64,000 bases of DNA from Magicicada septendecula. Taxonomy: Eukaryota; Arthropoda; Insecta; Hemiptera; Cicadidae. Made by a program: the position numbers and the translations under genes. A model generated the notes under the pieces. That model did no database searches and was not told the origin of the DNA. It worked only from the letters and a program-made list of their open reading frames with translations. Below are positions 22,275 to 31,678 of this stretch, piece after piece (positions within the stretch are counted from its first letter, which is position 1; each line of letters begins with the position of its first letter). Location: the NCBI GenBank assembly GCA_034769895.1, contig CM068373.1, forward strand, positions 22,696,620 through 22,760,619, in the 5' to 3' direction.

Positions 22275-22601
22275 TAGTAAACAAGTTTTTTCTGGAAATG
22301 TATACGCTTTTTTTATTTTGAATTATTCGTTTAGTATCGTTTTAAAATTATTATTTATCAAATATGATTTGGTCGTGTGCGTTAATTGTATCCTATAACG
22401 GTTTTATCAGTATTATTAGTTCGTAGGTTCGATCCCTCGCATTACCAAATCATATTTTTTTTATGAATTAAAATATATAAAGAACAATTTTCAGTCTCCG
22501 ATTAAACAAGTGTTTATCAAATTTCTCTGCCAGTAAACGGCTTGCGGTCTTAGCGGCAACATTGTGTTGAATTTTACGAGCGCAGATTTATTTTATAAAT
22601 A
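22275..22601 (+). other. intergenic with a tRNA-like segment
   Basis: AT-rich spacer between two BIR genes. Its one notable item is the tRNA-like sequence at 22371-22447. No further ORF is seen. Confidence 0.5.
22371..22447 (+). tRNA. degenerate tRNA-like sequence
   Basis: A 77-nt segment with acceptor strands GGTCGTG and CATTACC (six of seven pairs, one G-T wobble), discriminator A, a 4-bp D stem CGTT/AACG and the box-B-like T-loop GGTTCGATCC. The anticodon stem does not form well, the T stem has only three good pairs, and the D-loop lacks GG. The start resembles Arg-type tRNAs, but the anticodon cannot be assigned. It may be a captured, decaying tRNA or a structural mimic. Confidence 0.4.
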
Positions 22602-22925
22602 ATGAATTTTCTGAGACAAATGTTACTCGCTAAATCAAAAGAGTGTATTGCTAATTATCAGAATGCGATAAAATGTGTTGAAGAAACAGAAGAAATGATG
22701 AAGTTGACATTTTATACATGGCCAAAACGTTCACCGTCAGCCGATAGACTCAGATCAGCAGGATTTTATTATACCGGAATTGAAGATGACGTAATGTGCG
22801 TGGAATGCAACGCGGTTCTCTGTGAGTGGGAGGAGACTGACGATCCTTGGATTGAACATGCGAAAGCCTCGCCATATTGTTTATTAGTTAGAATATATAA
22901 AGAATTATTTTCCATCCCCACCTAA
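22602..22925 (+). CDS. single BIR-domain protein (IAP-like)
   Basis: 107 residues from ATG 22602. The N-terminal helix (residues 10-35) aligns with the linker between the two BIRs of the upstream gene. The BIR follows, with GFYYTG, CVECNAV, W-ETDDPW and H/C ligands, keeping C-x2-C-x16-H-x6-C. It looks like a shortened duplicate of the upstream double-BIR gene. It should bind zinc and probably a caspase or IAP-binding-motif protein (family knowledge; not shown). Confidence 0.8.
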   Translation: MNFLRQMLLAKSKECIANYQNAIKCVEETEEMMKLTFYTWPKRSPSADRLRSAGFYYTGIEDDVMCVECNAVLCEWEETDDPWIEHAKASPYCLLVRIYKELFSIPT

Positions 22926-23001
22926 CCGAATGTTGAGTATACATTCAATTTGATTGTCAGTGTTTAGTTTGCAGTCTCTGTGAGAACATGTTAACAAAAG
23001 A

Positions 23002-23376
23002 ATGGACGGTTGCAATATAATCGACTTATTAAAACGCGAATTTTCAGAAGACGTTGTATTAAGGTTATCAAATATTATTAAAGTAACGAGTTTAGACGAT
23101 TTGGTGATAGATCATTTTCGAAAGTGTCAACTGAAGGGGATATATGATTGTTTAAAAGAAATTATTTTTTATTGTGAAGTAAAGAAGTTATCTGAAGACG
23201 GGTGTTGTTGTAGTGATAAGTTTACTGACGTTATAGACGGTCCATGTCCGTGCGCTATTTTTGAAAGAAATAAAAGTAAATTACTGTGTTGTTTACAGTT
23301 GCTTGAAAGCCATGATGATTCAGAAATTAAATTATTTTTTGTAGATCGATATCTTCGATTTTTAAAAACAAAATGA
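23002..23376 (+). CDS. unknown helical, Cys-rich protein
   Basis: 124 residues from ATG 23002, intact. The first 60 residues look helical with an amphipathic leucine pattern. The middle holds a cysteine cluster (CCCSD and PCPCAI), and the end is helical again. I recognise no family. Its place between IAP-like genes and its helical build would suit a death-fold-like or Bcl-like partner, but that is only a guess. The stop overlaps the next ATG (ATGA at 23373-23376), so the two may be co-transcribed. Confidence 0.55.
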   Translation: MDGCNIIDLLKREFSEDVVLRLSNIIKVTSLDDLVIDHFRKCQLKGIYDCLKEIIFYCEVKKLSEDGCCCSDKFTDVIDGPCPCAIFERNKSKLLCCLQLLESHDDSEIKLFFVDRYLRFLKTK

Positions 23377-23738
23377 CTGATAAATTTGAAAACAGTATTT
23401 CCGCATTTAATTGGCAAATATATTATTTCGGCCCGCCGCTCGATGGAGAATTAAATTTTAATGAAATTTGTTGTTTGATAGTGAACGAATTTACACGAGC
23501 AAATGTTGTTAAAATTGAAAGGAATAAGCAGATTATTAAAATCAGTTTACCGATTACTTATACGTACGGTGCTGTATTGAAAAAATTAAAAAACTGTAGT
23601 CGTCAAACACTACTGAGTATCGATCATGAAGAAGAAGAAAAATTGTATAAAGTAAAATCAGTTCGTACGTCACCAGTCGCTGTGAAGACGTCGGTTAAAA
23701 AACAATGTCAAAACAAGCGCTGTTGCGTGAAAGATTAA
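23373..23738 (+). CDS. unknown small protein, basic Cys tail
   Basis: 121 residues, ATG overlapping the previous stop and its own end overlapping the next ATG (23705) by 34 bp. The N-terminal half alternates hydrophobic and polar residues as in beta strands. An acidic patch (DHEEEEK) and a basic, Cys-containing tail follow. No family recognised. The tight overlaps argue that it is a real gene of the element. Confidence 0.5.
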   Translation: MTDKFENSISAFNWQIYYFGPPLDGELNFNEICCLIVNEFTRANVVKIERNKQIIKISLPITYTYGAVLKKLKNCSRQTLLSIDHEEEEKLYKVKSVRTSPVAVKTSVKKQCQNKRCCVKD

Positions 23739-24190
23739 TCAATCATTCGATAAACGAATTGTTAGAATCCGGTTTTGTTTTTAAACGATATTTAGATAGT
23801 GTTCAGTGTTCTTTGTGCGGGTTTCAGACAAGAGGAACTTTACCTATCGAACATATTCAGTTTATGCATAAATTATCGAATCCGAATTGTGAGATGGAGC
23901 GATGTATAATGTATAATTTCAATAATTATAGAAATGCGAAAAGATGTATTGCAGAGACTAAAAAAGTGATGTTATTATCATTTAAAAGTTGGCCTACACT
24001 CGAACCTAATTTTTAAAAACTGGTTAACGCCGGATTTTATTATACCGGTGTTGGTAGTAAATTATCATGTATAGAGTGTAGAGTCATTTTAAACGGTTGG
24101 AAATGTTCTGATGATCCTTGGACTGTTCATGAAAAAGTATCACCACACTGTTTCTTGGTGAAAATTCACAAAGGTGAAGATTGTATGTAA
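23705..24190 (+). pseudogene. double BIR-domain protein with an internal stop
   Basis: From ATG 23705 the reading gives a first zinc module (CSLCGFQ...H...C) closely related to that of the gene at 21720. It reaches TAA at 24014-24016, then continues in the same frame through a second BIR (GFYYTG, CIECRVI, DDPW, H and C ligands) to TAA 24188-24190. A single nonsense change therefore cuts off the better BIR. The first half may still be made as a 103-residue protein. Confidence 0.8.
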
Positions 24191-24286
24191 TTAATTATTA
24201 TTATTATTATTATTAAAATAAAAAATAGTATTGATGTATTTGTGTTTGTTGTTTTTTATTCATTTTCTTATCGTAGTTAGAACCGT

Positions 24287-24290
<4 letters not shown>

Positions 24291-24329
<39 letters not shown>
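24291..24329. repeat. (AT)n microsatellite
   Basis: About 19 AT units directly before the integrase ATG. The integrase lacks the N-terminal zinc region usual in the family, so expansion or deletion at this tract may have removed it. Confidence 0.9.
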
Positions 24330-24331
<2 letters not shown>

Positions 24332-25256
24332 GAGTGTAAGAGAGAATATCAGTAACGAATTACATAAACAAGTTAGAAAAAATTTTTTAACTCGTAGTGT
24401 TGAGCTCAAAGGTCTTGATGATTTATATCAAGCCGATCTTGTAGAAATGATTCCATATGCAAAGTTGAATAGAGGTTATAAGTATATATTAACGATGATA
24501 AATTGTTTCAGTAAATACGCATTCGCTGTTCCAATAAAAACAAAATCGTCTGAAAATGTTGTGCGAGTACTTAAAATTTTATTACACAATAATAAAATGA
24601 ATCATTTACAAACAGATAAAGGTAAAGAATGGTACAACGAACGTGTGCGTAATTTGTTGAAGCAATACAATATAAATCATTATTCTACACATTCAGATAA
24701 AAAAGCTTCTATTATCGAACGGTTCAACCGTACTTTGAAAAATAAAATGTGGAAATGGTTTACAACTAACGGTACGTACACGTGGTTGAATGTTCTTCCT
24801 GATTTATTGAGAGACTACAATAATACTGTGCACAGAACGATTAAAATGAAACCTGTAGATGTAAACAAGAATAACGAAAAAGAAGTATTGTTACGAATAA
24901 ATAAAAGAAAACAATTAACGTTCAATAAGAAACCTCCAAAATTTAAAATCGGCGATAGAGTAAGAATTAGCAAATATAAAAAGGTGTTTGCTAAAGGTTA
25001 CCTTCCCAACTGGACAAACGAGTTATTTACTATTTATAACGTTAAATCTACAGCGCCGAGAACGTATATTCTGAAGGACGATAAAGGTAATATATTAGAA
25101 GGTGGTTTTTATGAACAAGAAATAAGTAAAACAAAATTCGGTGACGTATATTTAATTGAAGAAATTTTAAAAAGTTAAGGCGACAAAGTACTTGTACGTT
25201 GGTTGGGTTATGGTAAATCACATGACAATTGGATTAATAGAAATAATATTATATAA
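24330..25256 (+). pseudogene. Maverick retroviral-type integrase with split chromodomain
   Basis: ATG 24330 lies right after an (AT)n tract. The DDE core is present: Asp in QADLVEM (residue 36), Asp in LQTDKG (96) and Glu in IIERFNR (130), the last two 33 residues apart. A C-terminal SH3-like part (KFKIGDRVRISKYKK) and a chromodomain follow. TAA at 25176-25178 cuts the chromodomain; its second half (VRWLGYGKSH-NWI) continues in frame to 25256. The N-terminal zinc domain is missing. It inserts the linear element DNA and makes the 6-bp duplications. The catalytic part could still be made. Confidence 0.9.
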
Positions 25257-25286
25257 TAACGTGTGTAAAAAAAATAGACGTCAGTG

Positions 25287-25979
25287 ATGAAGCTTAAACG
25301 GCAGAAACATAAAATAAATATTCGCGATATTGATACGATTGTTTATAATTGTAGAGATCTGAAGAAAAAGAGAAAAAAACATAGTAAATTATTACCAGAT
25401 AATATTAGATGTTTAATTACAGGCTCATCAGACATGGGGAAGACTAATTTGTTATTCGATCCGAACGGATTATGTTTTGAAAATATATATGTGTTTTCAA
25501 AATCGTTGTATCAGCCTAAATACAAGTTTCTAAATAGAGTGTTTTCAAAAATACCGTTTATAGGTTATCATACGTTTACAGATAATGACGAGGTTATACA
25601 TCCGAATGAAGCTAAGCCTAATTCTGTAATAATTTTTGACGATATAGCTTGTGAACGGCAGTATAATATACGAAATTATTTTACAATGGGGAGACATAAT
25701 AATATCGATGTTTTTTATTTGTGCCAGTCGTATAGTAAAATTCCAAAACAATTGATACGAGATAACGCAAATTTAATAGTTTTATTTCGACAAGATGAAC
25801 TAAATTTAAAACATGTTTTTGCCGATCATGTTAACACGGATATGAGTTTTGATTGTTTTAAAGAAATTTGTAATAAAGCATGGATACGTGGTAAACATCA
25901 TTTTTTAGTAATAGACAAAGAGAGTGATATGCGTCGCGGTCGTTATCGTATTGGATTCGATATTTATATAGATACATAA
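25287..25979 (+). CDS. FtsK/HerA-type genome-packaging ATPase
   Basis: 230 residues from ATG 25287 (an in-frame GTG precedes it). Walker A GSSDMGKT at residues 46-53, Walker B VIIFDDI at 114-120, then an Arg/Gln-containing sensor region (FYLCQSYSKIP). Size and order fit the A32-like ATPases of Mavericks and adintoviruses, which pump DNA into the capsid. It reads through without a break. It starts 30 bp after the integrase remnant. Confidence 0.9.
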   Translation: MKLKRQKHKINIRDIDTIVYNCRDLKKKRKKHSKLLPDNIRCLITGSSDMGKTNLLFDPNGLCFENIYVFSKSLYQPKYKFLNRVFSKIPFIGYHTFTDNDEVIHPNEAKPNSVIIFDDIACERQYNIRNYFTMGRHNNIDVFYLCQSYSKIPKQLIRDNANLIVLFRQDELNLKHVFADHVNTDMSFDCFKEICNKAWIRGKHHFLVIDKESDMRRGRYRIGFDIYIDT

Positions 25980-26002
25980 GGATTGATAAATTATTGTACA
26001 AG

Positions 26003-27165
26003 ATGACGTCGCGGGCGAAACGTGAACAAATTGCGAAAGAGATCAAACAAATTAGGAAAGATATTAGACGGAAACACGCTAATTTGACTCAAAGCGCTAT
26101 CAGCGAACAACAGGAATTAGAAAAACAATTAGAACCAATAGTTCAACCTTTAAAAAAGTTAATAAATTTACGTGATGTGCTTTACGATACGGATGAAAAA
26201 ATGGATGATGTAGAAACGCGTTTAAAAAAACATAAACGTCGTGGAAATAAAATAGAAGAACAAAAAGAAGTAGGAATTACGCCGATTAAAATGAGAAAAA
26301 TTGGATCGATAACTAGTACACCTGAAATGGATGTTAAGGAAGGTGCTACGGAAATGAAACACCGCCGACATTACAAGAAGTACTATCAACATCTACTGGC
26401 CTTAGTAGAGCAAATTATTGGATTGATAACGCTGTTACAGGAAAATTACCTAGATTATATTTACGTAAATTGTTTAATGATAAAAATAAGGAAATCGATC
26501 ATACTTACGGTGTTTATTTTGGAGGAGATGATTCGATAAAGATAGGCAATTCAACTATTAATTTCGAGGGCGATAATATTATTATCGATAATGTAACGTA
26601 TGAAGGTACACCTGGACTTTATGAACTTCTTTTTATGAAAATGCCTGACGATTATATATATTCAGAAGAGGATCTGAATACGTACGGTTTGATACTAAAA
26701 GCGACAAATGCCCATAAACAGAGTCACTCTGATCGAGTTAAGAGTAACAAAGGATATAAATATAATAATATAATTAAAAATCTGGTATCAGAGTCAATGT
26801 CTACTAAATCGAAATTGAAACGTATTGAAGGACGTGGTATTTTATCGTTAACTAACGATGATAAGCCGAATTATGTATATTGGGATGATCCGAACGAGTT
26901 ATGCGACTGATTACGTTTATTAATAGCATCTAAGAATACTGGTCATACCGGACATGAAAATGAAATCATATCAATTATCAAAAGCAAACAATTTATACTC
27001 GATACAGTTAATATAGTTCAACAGAGAGTTGAAGACAGATTAGACAATTTTGTTAATATATTAAACAATCACGTGTATAGTATATTATATGATGTTTATG
27101 TAAAAACAACGAAAGATAATCCTGTCAGAAATATAGAAGATTGGAAAAAAAATATATATTTATAA
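26003..27165 (+). pseudogene. conserved Maverick protein of unknown function, broken
   Basis: ATG 26003. The first 110 residues are a charged coiled coil. The frame then shifts (about 26400-26450) and the main body reads from about 26440: a beta-rich part (YEGTPGLYELLF) and a conserved-looking PNYVYWDDPNELCD. TGA at 26908-26910 stops it, apparently from CGA, and the same frame continues to TAA 27163-27165. Similar ORFs sit between the ATPase and capsid genes of other arthropod Mavericks as I remember them; a virion role is possible but unproven. Confidence 0.65.
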
Positions 27166-27188
27166 ATTATTGTTTATCACCGTCACAA

Positions 27189-27740
27189 ATGCGTGTATAT
27201 CAGAAGAGTGCAGAAGATGTCCGTCGCGGTCGAGGATTAATCGGAAATTTACTGAATAAAGCGGTCGATATTTTACCTGTCGAACTACATGTTCCTGGTT
27301 ATCAATACTGTGGTCCGGGTACGAAATTAAGTAAACGATTACAGCGCGGAGATTCAGGTATTAATAAATTAGATGCGGCTTGTAAGGAACACGATATAAT
27401 ATACTCGAAATATCGAGATACTGAAAATCGTTCTAAAGCCGATCGTGAATTAGCGGAAAAAGCTTGGCAACGTGTAAAAGCACGAGACTCGTCTATCGGT
27501 GAAAAAGCTGCTGCTTGGGCGTTAACTAATATTATGAAAGCGAAAAGTAAATTCGGCAGCGGTATTAAAAAGAAAAAAAAGAAAAAAAATAAGCGAATTT
27601 CGAAATCAAAAAAAAGAAAAAGGAGGGGAAGGGGATTATACTTACGACCGTATAAAAAATCCGGTGGTGGTGGTGGTGGTGGGAATAAAAAAAAAAACAT
27701 CGAAAGAAATAAAGATTCCCTCACACGCTCTCACCAATAA
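27189..27740 (+). CDS. parvovirus-like phospholipase A2 protein
   Basis: 183 residues from ATG 27189. A Gly-rich start, then a PLA2 core with the calcium loop YCGPGT (residues 40-45) and the catalytic pair His68-Asp69 in CKEHDIIY. A very basic Lys/Arg tail and a Gly run follow. Parvoviruses use such a domain in VP1 to breach endosomes during entry; the same role is inferred here. After an 11-A run at 27687-27697 the reading leaves the frame that leads to the protease, so the two may once have been one protein. Confidence 0.85.
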   Translation: MRVYQKSAEDVRRGRGLIGNLLNKAVDILPVELHVPGYQYCGPGTKLSKRLQRGDSGINKLDAACKEHDIIYSKYRDTENRSKADRELAEKAWQRVKARDSSIGEKAAAWALTNIMKAKSKFGSGIKKKKKKKNKRISKSKKRKRRGRGLYLRPYKKSGGGGGGGNKKKNIERNKDSLTRSHQ

Positions 27741-28083
27741 TGAATTGTTTTCCTACGCTAAACTCTTGAATGTATCTAATTTTTGAGGGGTTTTTATGAA
27801 AGATACTTTACCGTTAAAAATTCAGAAAAATGAAACCGGTATTGTTAATTTAGATAGTATACGCGGGTCAGGTACGCATTGGGTATGTTACCGTAAACAA
27901 AATAAGACAATAAACTATTTCGATAGTTTTGGTAATTTAAGACCGCCAATTGAATTAGTTCGTTATTTTCAAACATCGAAGCAACAACCCGTCAATATAA
28001 ACTATAATTATAAACGTTATCAACGATCAAATACAGTTAATTGTGGACGTTTGTGTTTACAGTTTCTTAGTAATAATGTTTAG
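27694..28083 (+). pseudogene. adenain-type cysteine protease with a stop near its start
   Basis: The frame is open from the A run at 27687-27697, meets TGA at 27784-27786 and goes on from ATG 27796 to TAG 28081-28083. Catalytic residues are visible: His in GTHWVCY, Asp in YFDSFG, Cys in VNCGRLC, with a Gln shortly before the Cys. Adenains mature the capsid proteins. The short form from 27796 keeps the triad but lacks the N-terminal part. The end overlaps the minor capsid gene by 8 bp. Confidence 0.85.
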
Positions 28084-28795
28084 CTTAAACGGAGTAGGAT
28101 CGTCACTTAGTTGTGATATATTTCCTCCCATCGAACTCGAAGGAAATTGGGAACTCGGGTTGATTAATTTCATGACATACAATTCCATACCGAATGTTGA
28201 AGAAAATGTAAATAATATGTTTTATTTCGGTGACGATGGAGTGATTGAATTACCTACAGGTTCTTATGAAATCGAGGATATAAACACTTATTTAAATCAA
28301 AAATTACCAAAAAGTAATAAAAGGAAAATTATTAAATTATTAATACGTGCTAATAATAATACTTTGAAAAGCGAAATCTATTCGAGTGAAACGATAGATT
28401 TCACTAAGCCGAATTCTTTGGCTTCTCTTCTCGGATTCGCTAATACTGCCAAACTCGAACCGCTTATATGGCATTCATCACAGTCGACAATCAACATTGT
28501 AAAGACAGACGTTGTAAGACTTGTCTGTAGCGCTGTGGCTGGATCGCTGAAGAACGGCCGAGAATCTCATATATTACACGAATTTTATCCGACAGTCGGG
28601 CCGGGGTATAAATTAGTAGAATCACCGACAAACGTTATCTATTTACCAGTGAATACAAACAGATTAGATAATATCACAATACGATTAGAAGATCAAGACG
28701 GAAAGTTAATAAATTTTAGAGAAGAAACGATTTCTTTGCGATTACATATAAGAAAAAGACGAGATGAGGCTAATTTTTCCTTATGGACAAAATAA
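28076..28795 (+). CDS. minor capsid (penton-type) protein
   Basis: 239 residues from ATG 28076, intact. It starts with FPPIELEGNWELGLINF, then beta-rich sequence with a G-Y-I/L pattern (PTGSYEIEDINTYLN), as in the single jelly-roll minor capsid proteins of Mavericks. It follows the protease and precedes the major capsid gene, the usual order. It would form the vertices of the icosahedral capsid. The fold is inferred from order and pattern. Confidence 0.8.
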   Translation: MFSLNGVGSSLSCDIFPPIELEGNWELGLINFMTYNSIPNVEENVNNMFYFGDDGVIELPTGSYEIEDINTYLNQKLPKSNKRKIIKLLIRANNNTLKSEIYSSETIDFTKPNSLASLLGFANTAKLEPLIWHSSQSTINIVKTDVVRLVCSAVAGSLKNGRESHILHEFYPTVGPGYKLVESPTNVIYLPVNTNRLDNITIRLEDQDGKLINFREETISLRLHIRKRRDEANFSLWTK

Positions 28796-28931
28796 AACAA
28801 TAGTTAAGCCCGTAAATAGTGCCAGTAAAATACGGGATGCTAATCAGTTAACATCTCTTAATAAAAAATTTTTAAAGTCGTTAGGGTATAAAGTACTTAT
28901 TAACAATGAGTATATTGGACGTGTTAAATAG
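28764..28931 (+). CDS. small ORF between the capsid genes
   Basis: 55 codons from ATG 28764, overlapping the end of the minor capsid gene and the start of the major one in another frame. The second half (LNKKFLKSLGYKV) is a basic helix. A short ORF in this position is familiar from arthropod Mavericks, but I cannot name it. It may be chance, given its length. Confidence 0.4.
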   Translation: MRLIFPYGQNKTIVKPVNSASKIRDANQLTSLNKKFLKSLGYKVLINNEYIGRVK

Positions 28932-30107
28932 TGCTGTCTATGATGACGATAGTATCATCGGACGTGCGTATCATACACACACTCCTTACGCATCTACTAC
29001 ATTAAATAATAATGATGAGATACGTATTCCTGTTCATCAACAAGATCATTATACACTTCCTTGTGAGAGTTATCTACATATCGAAGGTAAATTAATGGGC
29101 GAAAACAATCAGAAAAACGAAAATATTCAATTAATTAGTAACGGATTAGCGTTTTTAATCGATGAAATACGGTACGAAATATGTGCTACGGAGTAGATCG
29201 TGTTAAAAATGTCGGTATCACATCAGTAATGAAAAATATTTTAACATTCAAACCCGGTGATATGAAGAAAATAACTAATGCAGGATGGACGGGAGATGTA
29301 AAAAGTTGCTTCACAACAGATTCAACGAATTTCGTGTTTTGTATTCCTTTAAAATTATTACTCGGTTTTGCTGATCAATATAAACGCATAATTTTAAATG
29401 TGAAACAAGAACTGATTTTAATACGATCATCGTCTGATAATAACGCCGTAGTTTTAAACGCTGTTGATAAATATAAATTGCAATTAACAAAAATCAATTG
29501 GCGAATTCCTTATATTTATGTTAGCGATGAGTATAGACACAGATTATTGAGTATTGTTGATAGAGATACACCAATAAAATTAGCGTTTCGTAGATGGGAG
29601 TTGCAAGAATACCCGACTTTACCAGAAACTAAACAGTTAACGTGGACGATAAAAACTGTAGCACAGACTGATAAACCGCGTTATATAATTGTAGGTTTTC
29701 AAACAGATAGAAAAAATAACATAGCAAAAAATGCCTCTCATTTTGATTTATGCAACTTGCATAATATTAAATTATATTTGAATTCGCAATACTATCCGTA
29801 TGATAATTTAAACGGAAGTAAAGAAACCTTATACGAGATGTATAAGGGGTTTCAATCATCGTATTATGATGGTAGCGAGAACGAACCTGTTCTGGACAGG
29901 ACCGATTATTTATTATATGCGCCGATAATTGTTATTGACTGCTCTCATCAGAGCGACCTTTTAAAAACCGGTTCTGTCGATGTTCGTTTAGAAATAGAAT
30001 CTACACAAAATTTTCCGCCGAAAACGACTGCATACTGCTTACTAATATCTGATAATTTGCTCGTATATTTACCTTTATCTGGTGTTATAAGAAAATCGAT
30101 AGAATGA
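28906..30107 (+). pseudogene. major capsid protein (double jelly-roll), frameshifted
   Basis: ATG 28906 opens about 93 residues that read like the first jelly-roll strands (FLIDEIRYEI). The frame is lost near 29180 and the rest continues in the next frame from about 29185 to TGA 30107: about 300 residues with VKNVGITS, a long beta-rich body and the end FPPKTTAYCLLISDN. Total length about 400 residues suits Maverick major capsid proteins. One indel separates the parts. The product would build the capsomers. Confidence 0.85.
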
Positions 30108-30183
30108 ATCGATTGTTAACATTATATTTATTCGCTTGTCATACACATTTTATAATCACTTGTAGTGTTAGCGCTTTATAATA

Positions 30184-30687
30184 ATGATCGGTTTTATTGT
30201 TGATGTTCAATGTTTTTTCGATGATGCTAAAAATTATATTGTTAAAGAATTGTGTGTACAAAGAATAGAAAATCACAACTGTATCGGTGCGAGAGAACAT
30301 TTTTTGTTTTTACCACCATTCGATTATCGTTATTTATCAAAAAATAGAAAAAAACAAGTAGAGTGGTTGAAAAGATTTTTTCATGGTTTCAGCTGGAATT
30401 GCGGAATTCACAGCTATGACGAACTTCACAATATTTTAAACAGCATCGTTACTGAAGGTGAATATGTTTACACTAAAGGAGCAGAAAAGCAGAGACTCAT
30501 TGAGGACATGCTCGACTACAAGTCGGTTGAAGTAATAGATCTCGAAGCGTTTAAGTGTCCATCATTAAGTGTCTTACAACAGCAGACTGTGGCACGTGTT
30601 GATTGCCCATATAAACATAATCTTGATCATTGTGCGCTAAATAATGTATTTCATATAGCAAATTGGATATTGAATAATAAAATTTAA
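30184..30687 (+). CDS. conserved Maverick-associated protein, unknown
   Basis: 167 residues from ATG 30184, intact. It opens with a hydrophobic strand and Asp (GFIVDVQCF), has a W-N-G patch in the middle, an acidic stretch (YKSVEVIDLEAFKCPSL) and ends with a possible zinc cluster (CPYKHNLDHCALNNV). The alternating strands with spaced acids remind me of an RNase H-like or DEDD nuclease, but I cannot assign it. A damaged duplicate of its 3' part lies just downstream. Confidence 0.6.
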   Translation: MIGFIVDVQCFFDDAKNYIVKELCVQRIENHNCIGAREHFLFLPPFDYRYLSKNRKKQVEWLKRFFHGFSWNCGIHSYDELHNILNSIVTEGEYVYTKGAEKQRLIEDMLDYKSVEVIDLEAFKCPSLSVLQQQTVARVDCPYKHNLDHCALNNVFHIANWILNNKI

Positions 30688-30753
30688 AATGTATTTTTTT
30701 AACGTATTTATTTTTTAATTTATTTTACATCTTTTTCCTTCACTATTATTAAT

Positions 30754-30850
30754 CTATGTTCGACTATAAGTCGCCTGAAGTGTCCATCATTAAGTGTCTT
30801 AAAACAGCAGACTGTAGCACGTGTCGATTGTCCGTATAAACATAAATTTT
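30754..30850 (+). repeat. partial duplicate of the preceding gene
   Basis: Matches about 30509-30617 with a short deletion and several substitutions. Non-coding now. It is the only recognisable item between 30688 and 30896. Confidence 0.75.
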
Positions 30851-30896
30851 ATATTTTTTTTCTTCACTATTACTATGTTAGAACATCACATTATTA

Positions 30897-31613
30897 TTAA
30901 TCCGGGAATCCATGATAAATATCAAGCCCATTATTGTCACGCACCAACACTGTACGTTTCCTCCAGTCGTTCAGCCCTTCGTTATAACGAACCCAAGCTG
31001 ATAAGGCTCTATGCAATTCTGAACCATATAATGTTCGATTATTGCGATCTCTGTATATTAACAGTATAGCGGTATGATAGCACACACCATTTATTATACT
31101 CTTACAACTTGTATTATATATGGTGTTCGCTATTATACTATCGTCTGATTGCAAATGTACATAACATTCATGACGTTCGCAATACATTCGATCTGTTAAT
31201 AACAGTTGTTTTTCTATCCATTTAATAATTTTTTTACCGTCTGTACAGCTAATTTTGGAACTGGACAGACAGGTTTCGACACAAGCACAATTATTAATTT
31301 TAGATTCGTGACCGTGTGTTAATATATGATTCAAAATATAATCTCTATATAAATTTATAGAATCACATACACACCGTATTATAGATCGTACATTACCCGT
31401 ATACAAACGATCTACTATATTTTTTGATTTGTTTCTATAGATAGCACAACGACGGTCACCTTCAGGAATTTTAAAATCTGTATTTTTATCGTGACTTGGT
31501 CGATAAAATTTAATATCAAGATAATGTTCTAACATAGCTATACACTCCCATGTATGACTTAAATATTTATCGTTGACACGTACGCTTGGGTCGAACTCTT
31601 GATCAAGGTCCAT
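30897..31613 (-). CDS. unknown Cys-rich protein, minus strand
   Basis: ATG at 31611-31613 (an in-frame GTG lies just upstream); about 238 residues without a break. The middle holds eight or more cysteines (CVCDS, CACVETC, CERHEC), perhaps zinc-binding or disulfide-linked. The C-terminus has a W-R-Y pattern (ALSAWVRYNEG). No family recognised. TTTGTGCAG directly before the ATG, after a pyrimidine-rich stretch, looks like a 3' splice site, so an upstream exon is possible. It runs against the capsid block, so it has its own promoter. Confidence 0.55.
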   Translation of the reverse strand: MDLDQEFDPSVRVNDKYLSHTWECIAMLEHYLDIKFYRPSHDKNTDFKIPEGDRRCAIYRNKSKNIVDRLYTGNVRSIIRCVCDSINLYRDYILNHILTHGHESKINNCACVETCLSSSKISCTDGKKIIKWIEKQLLLTDRMYCERHECYVHLQSDDSIIANTIYNTSCKSIINGVCYHTAILLIYRDRNNRTLYGSELHRALSAWVRYNEGLNDWRKRTVLVRDNNGLDIYHGFPD

Positions 31614-31678
31614 TACCTGCACAAAGGAAAGGATTTTGTGAAAGTATTAAACACCAACACTAAATTTTTATATGTTAT

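Noticed and set aside
27302-27724. Phe-rich minus-strand reading opposite the PLA2 gene
   Set aside because: Shadow of the Lys-rich tail; PLA2 motifs settle the strand.
30104-30181. 25-codon hydrophobic ORF overlapping the major capsid stop
   Set aside because: Too short to support without comparison; may be chance in AT-rich DNA.
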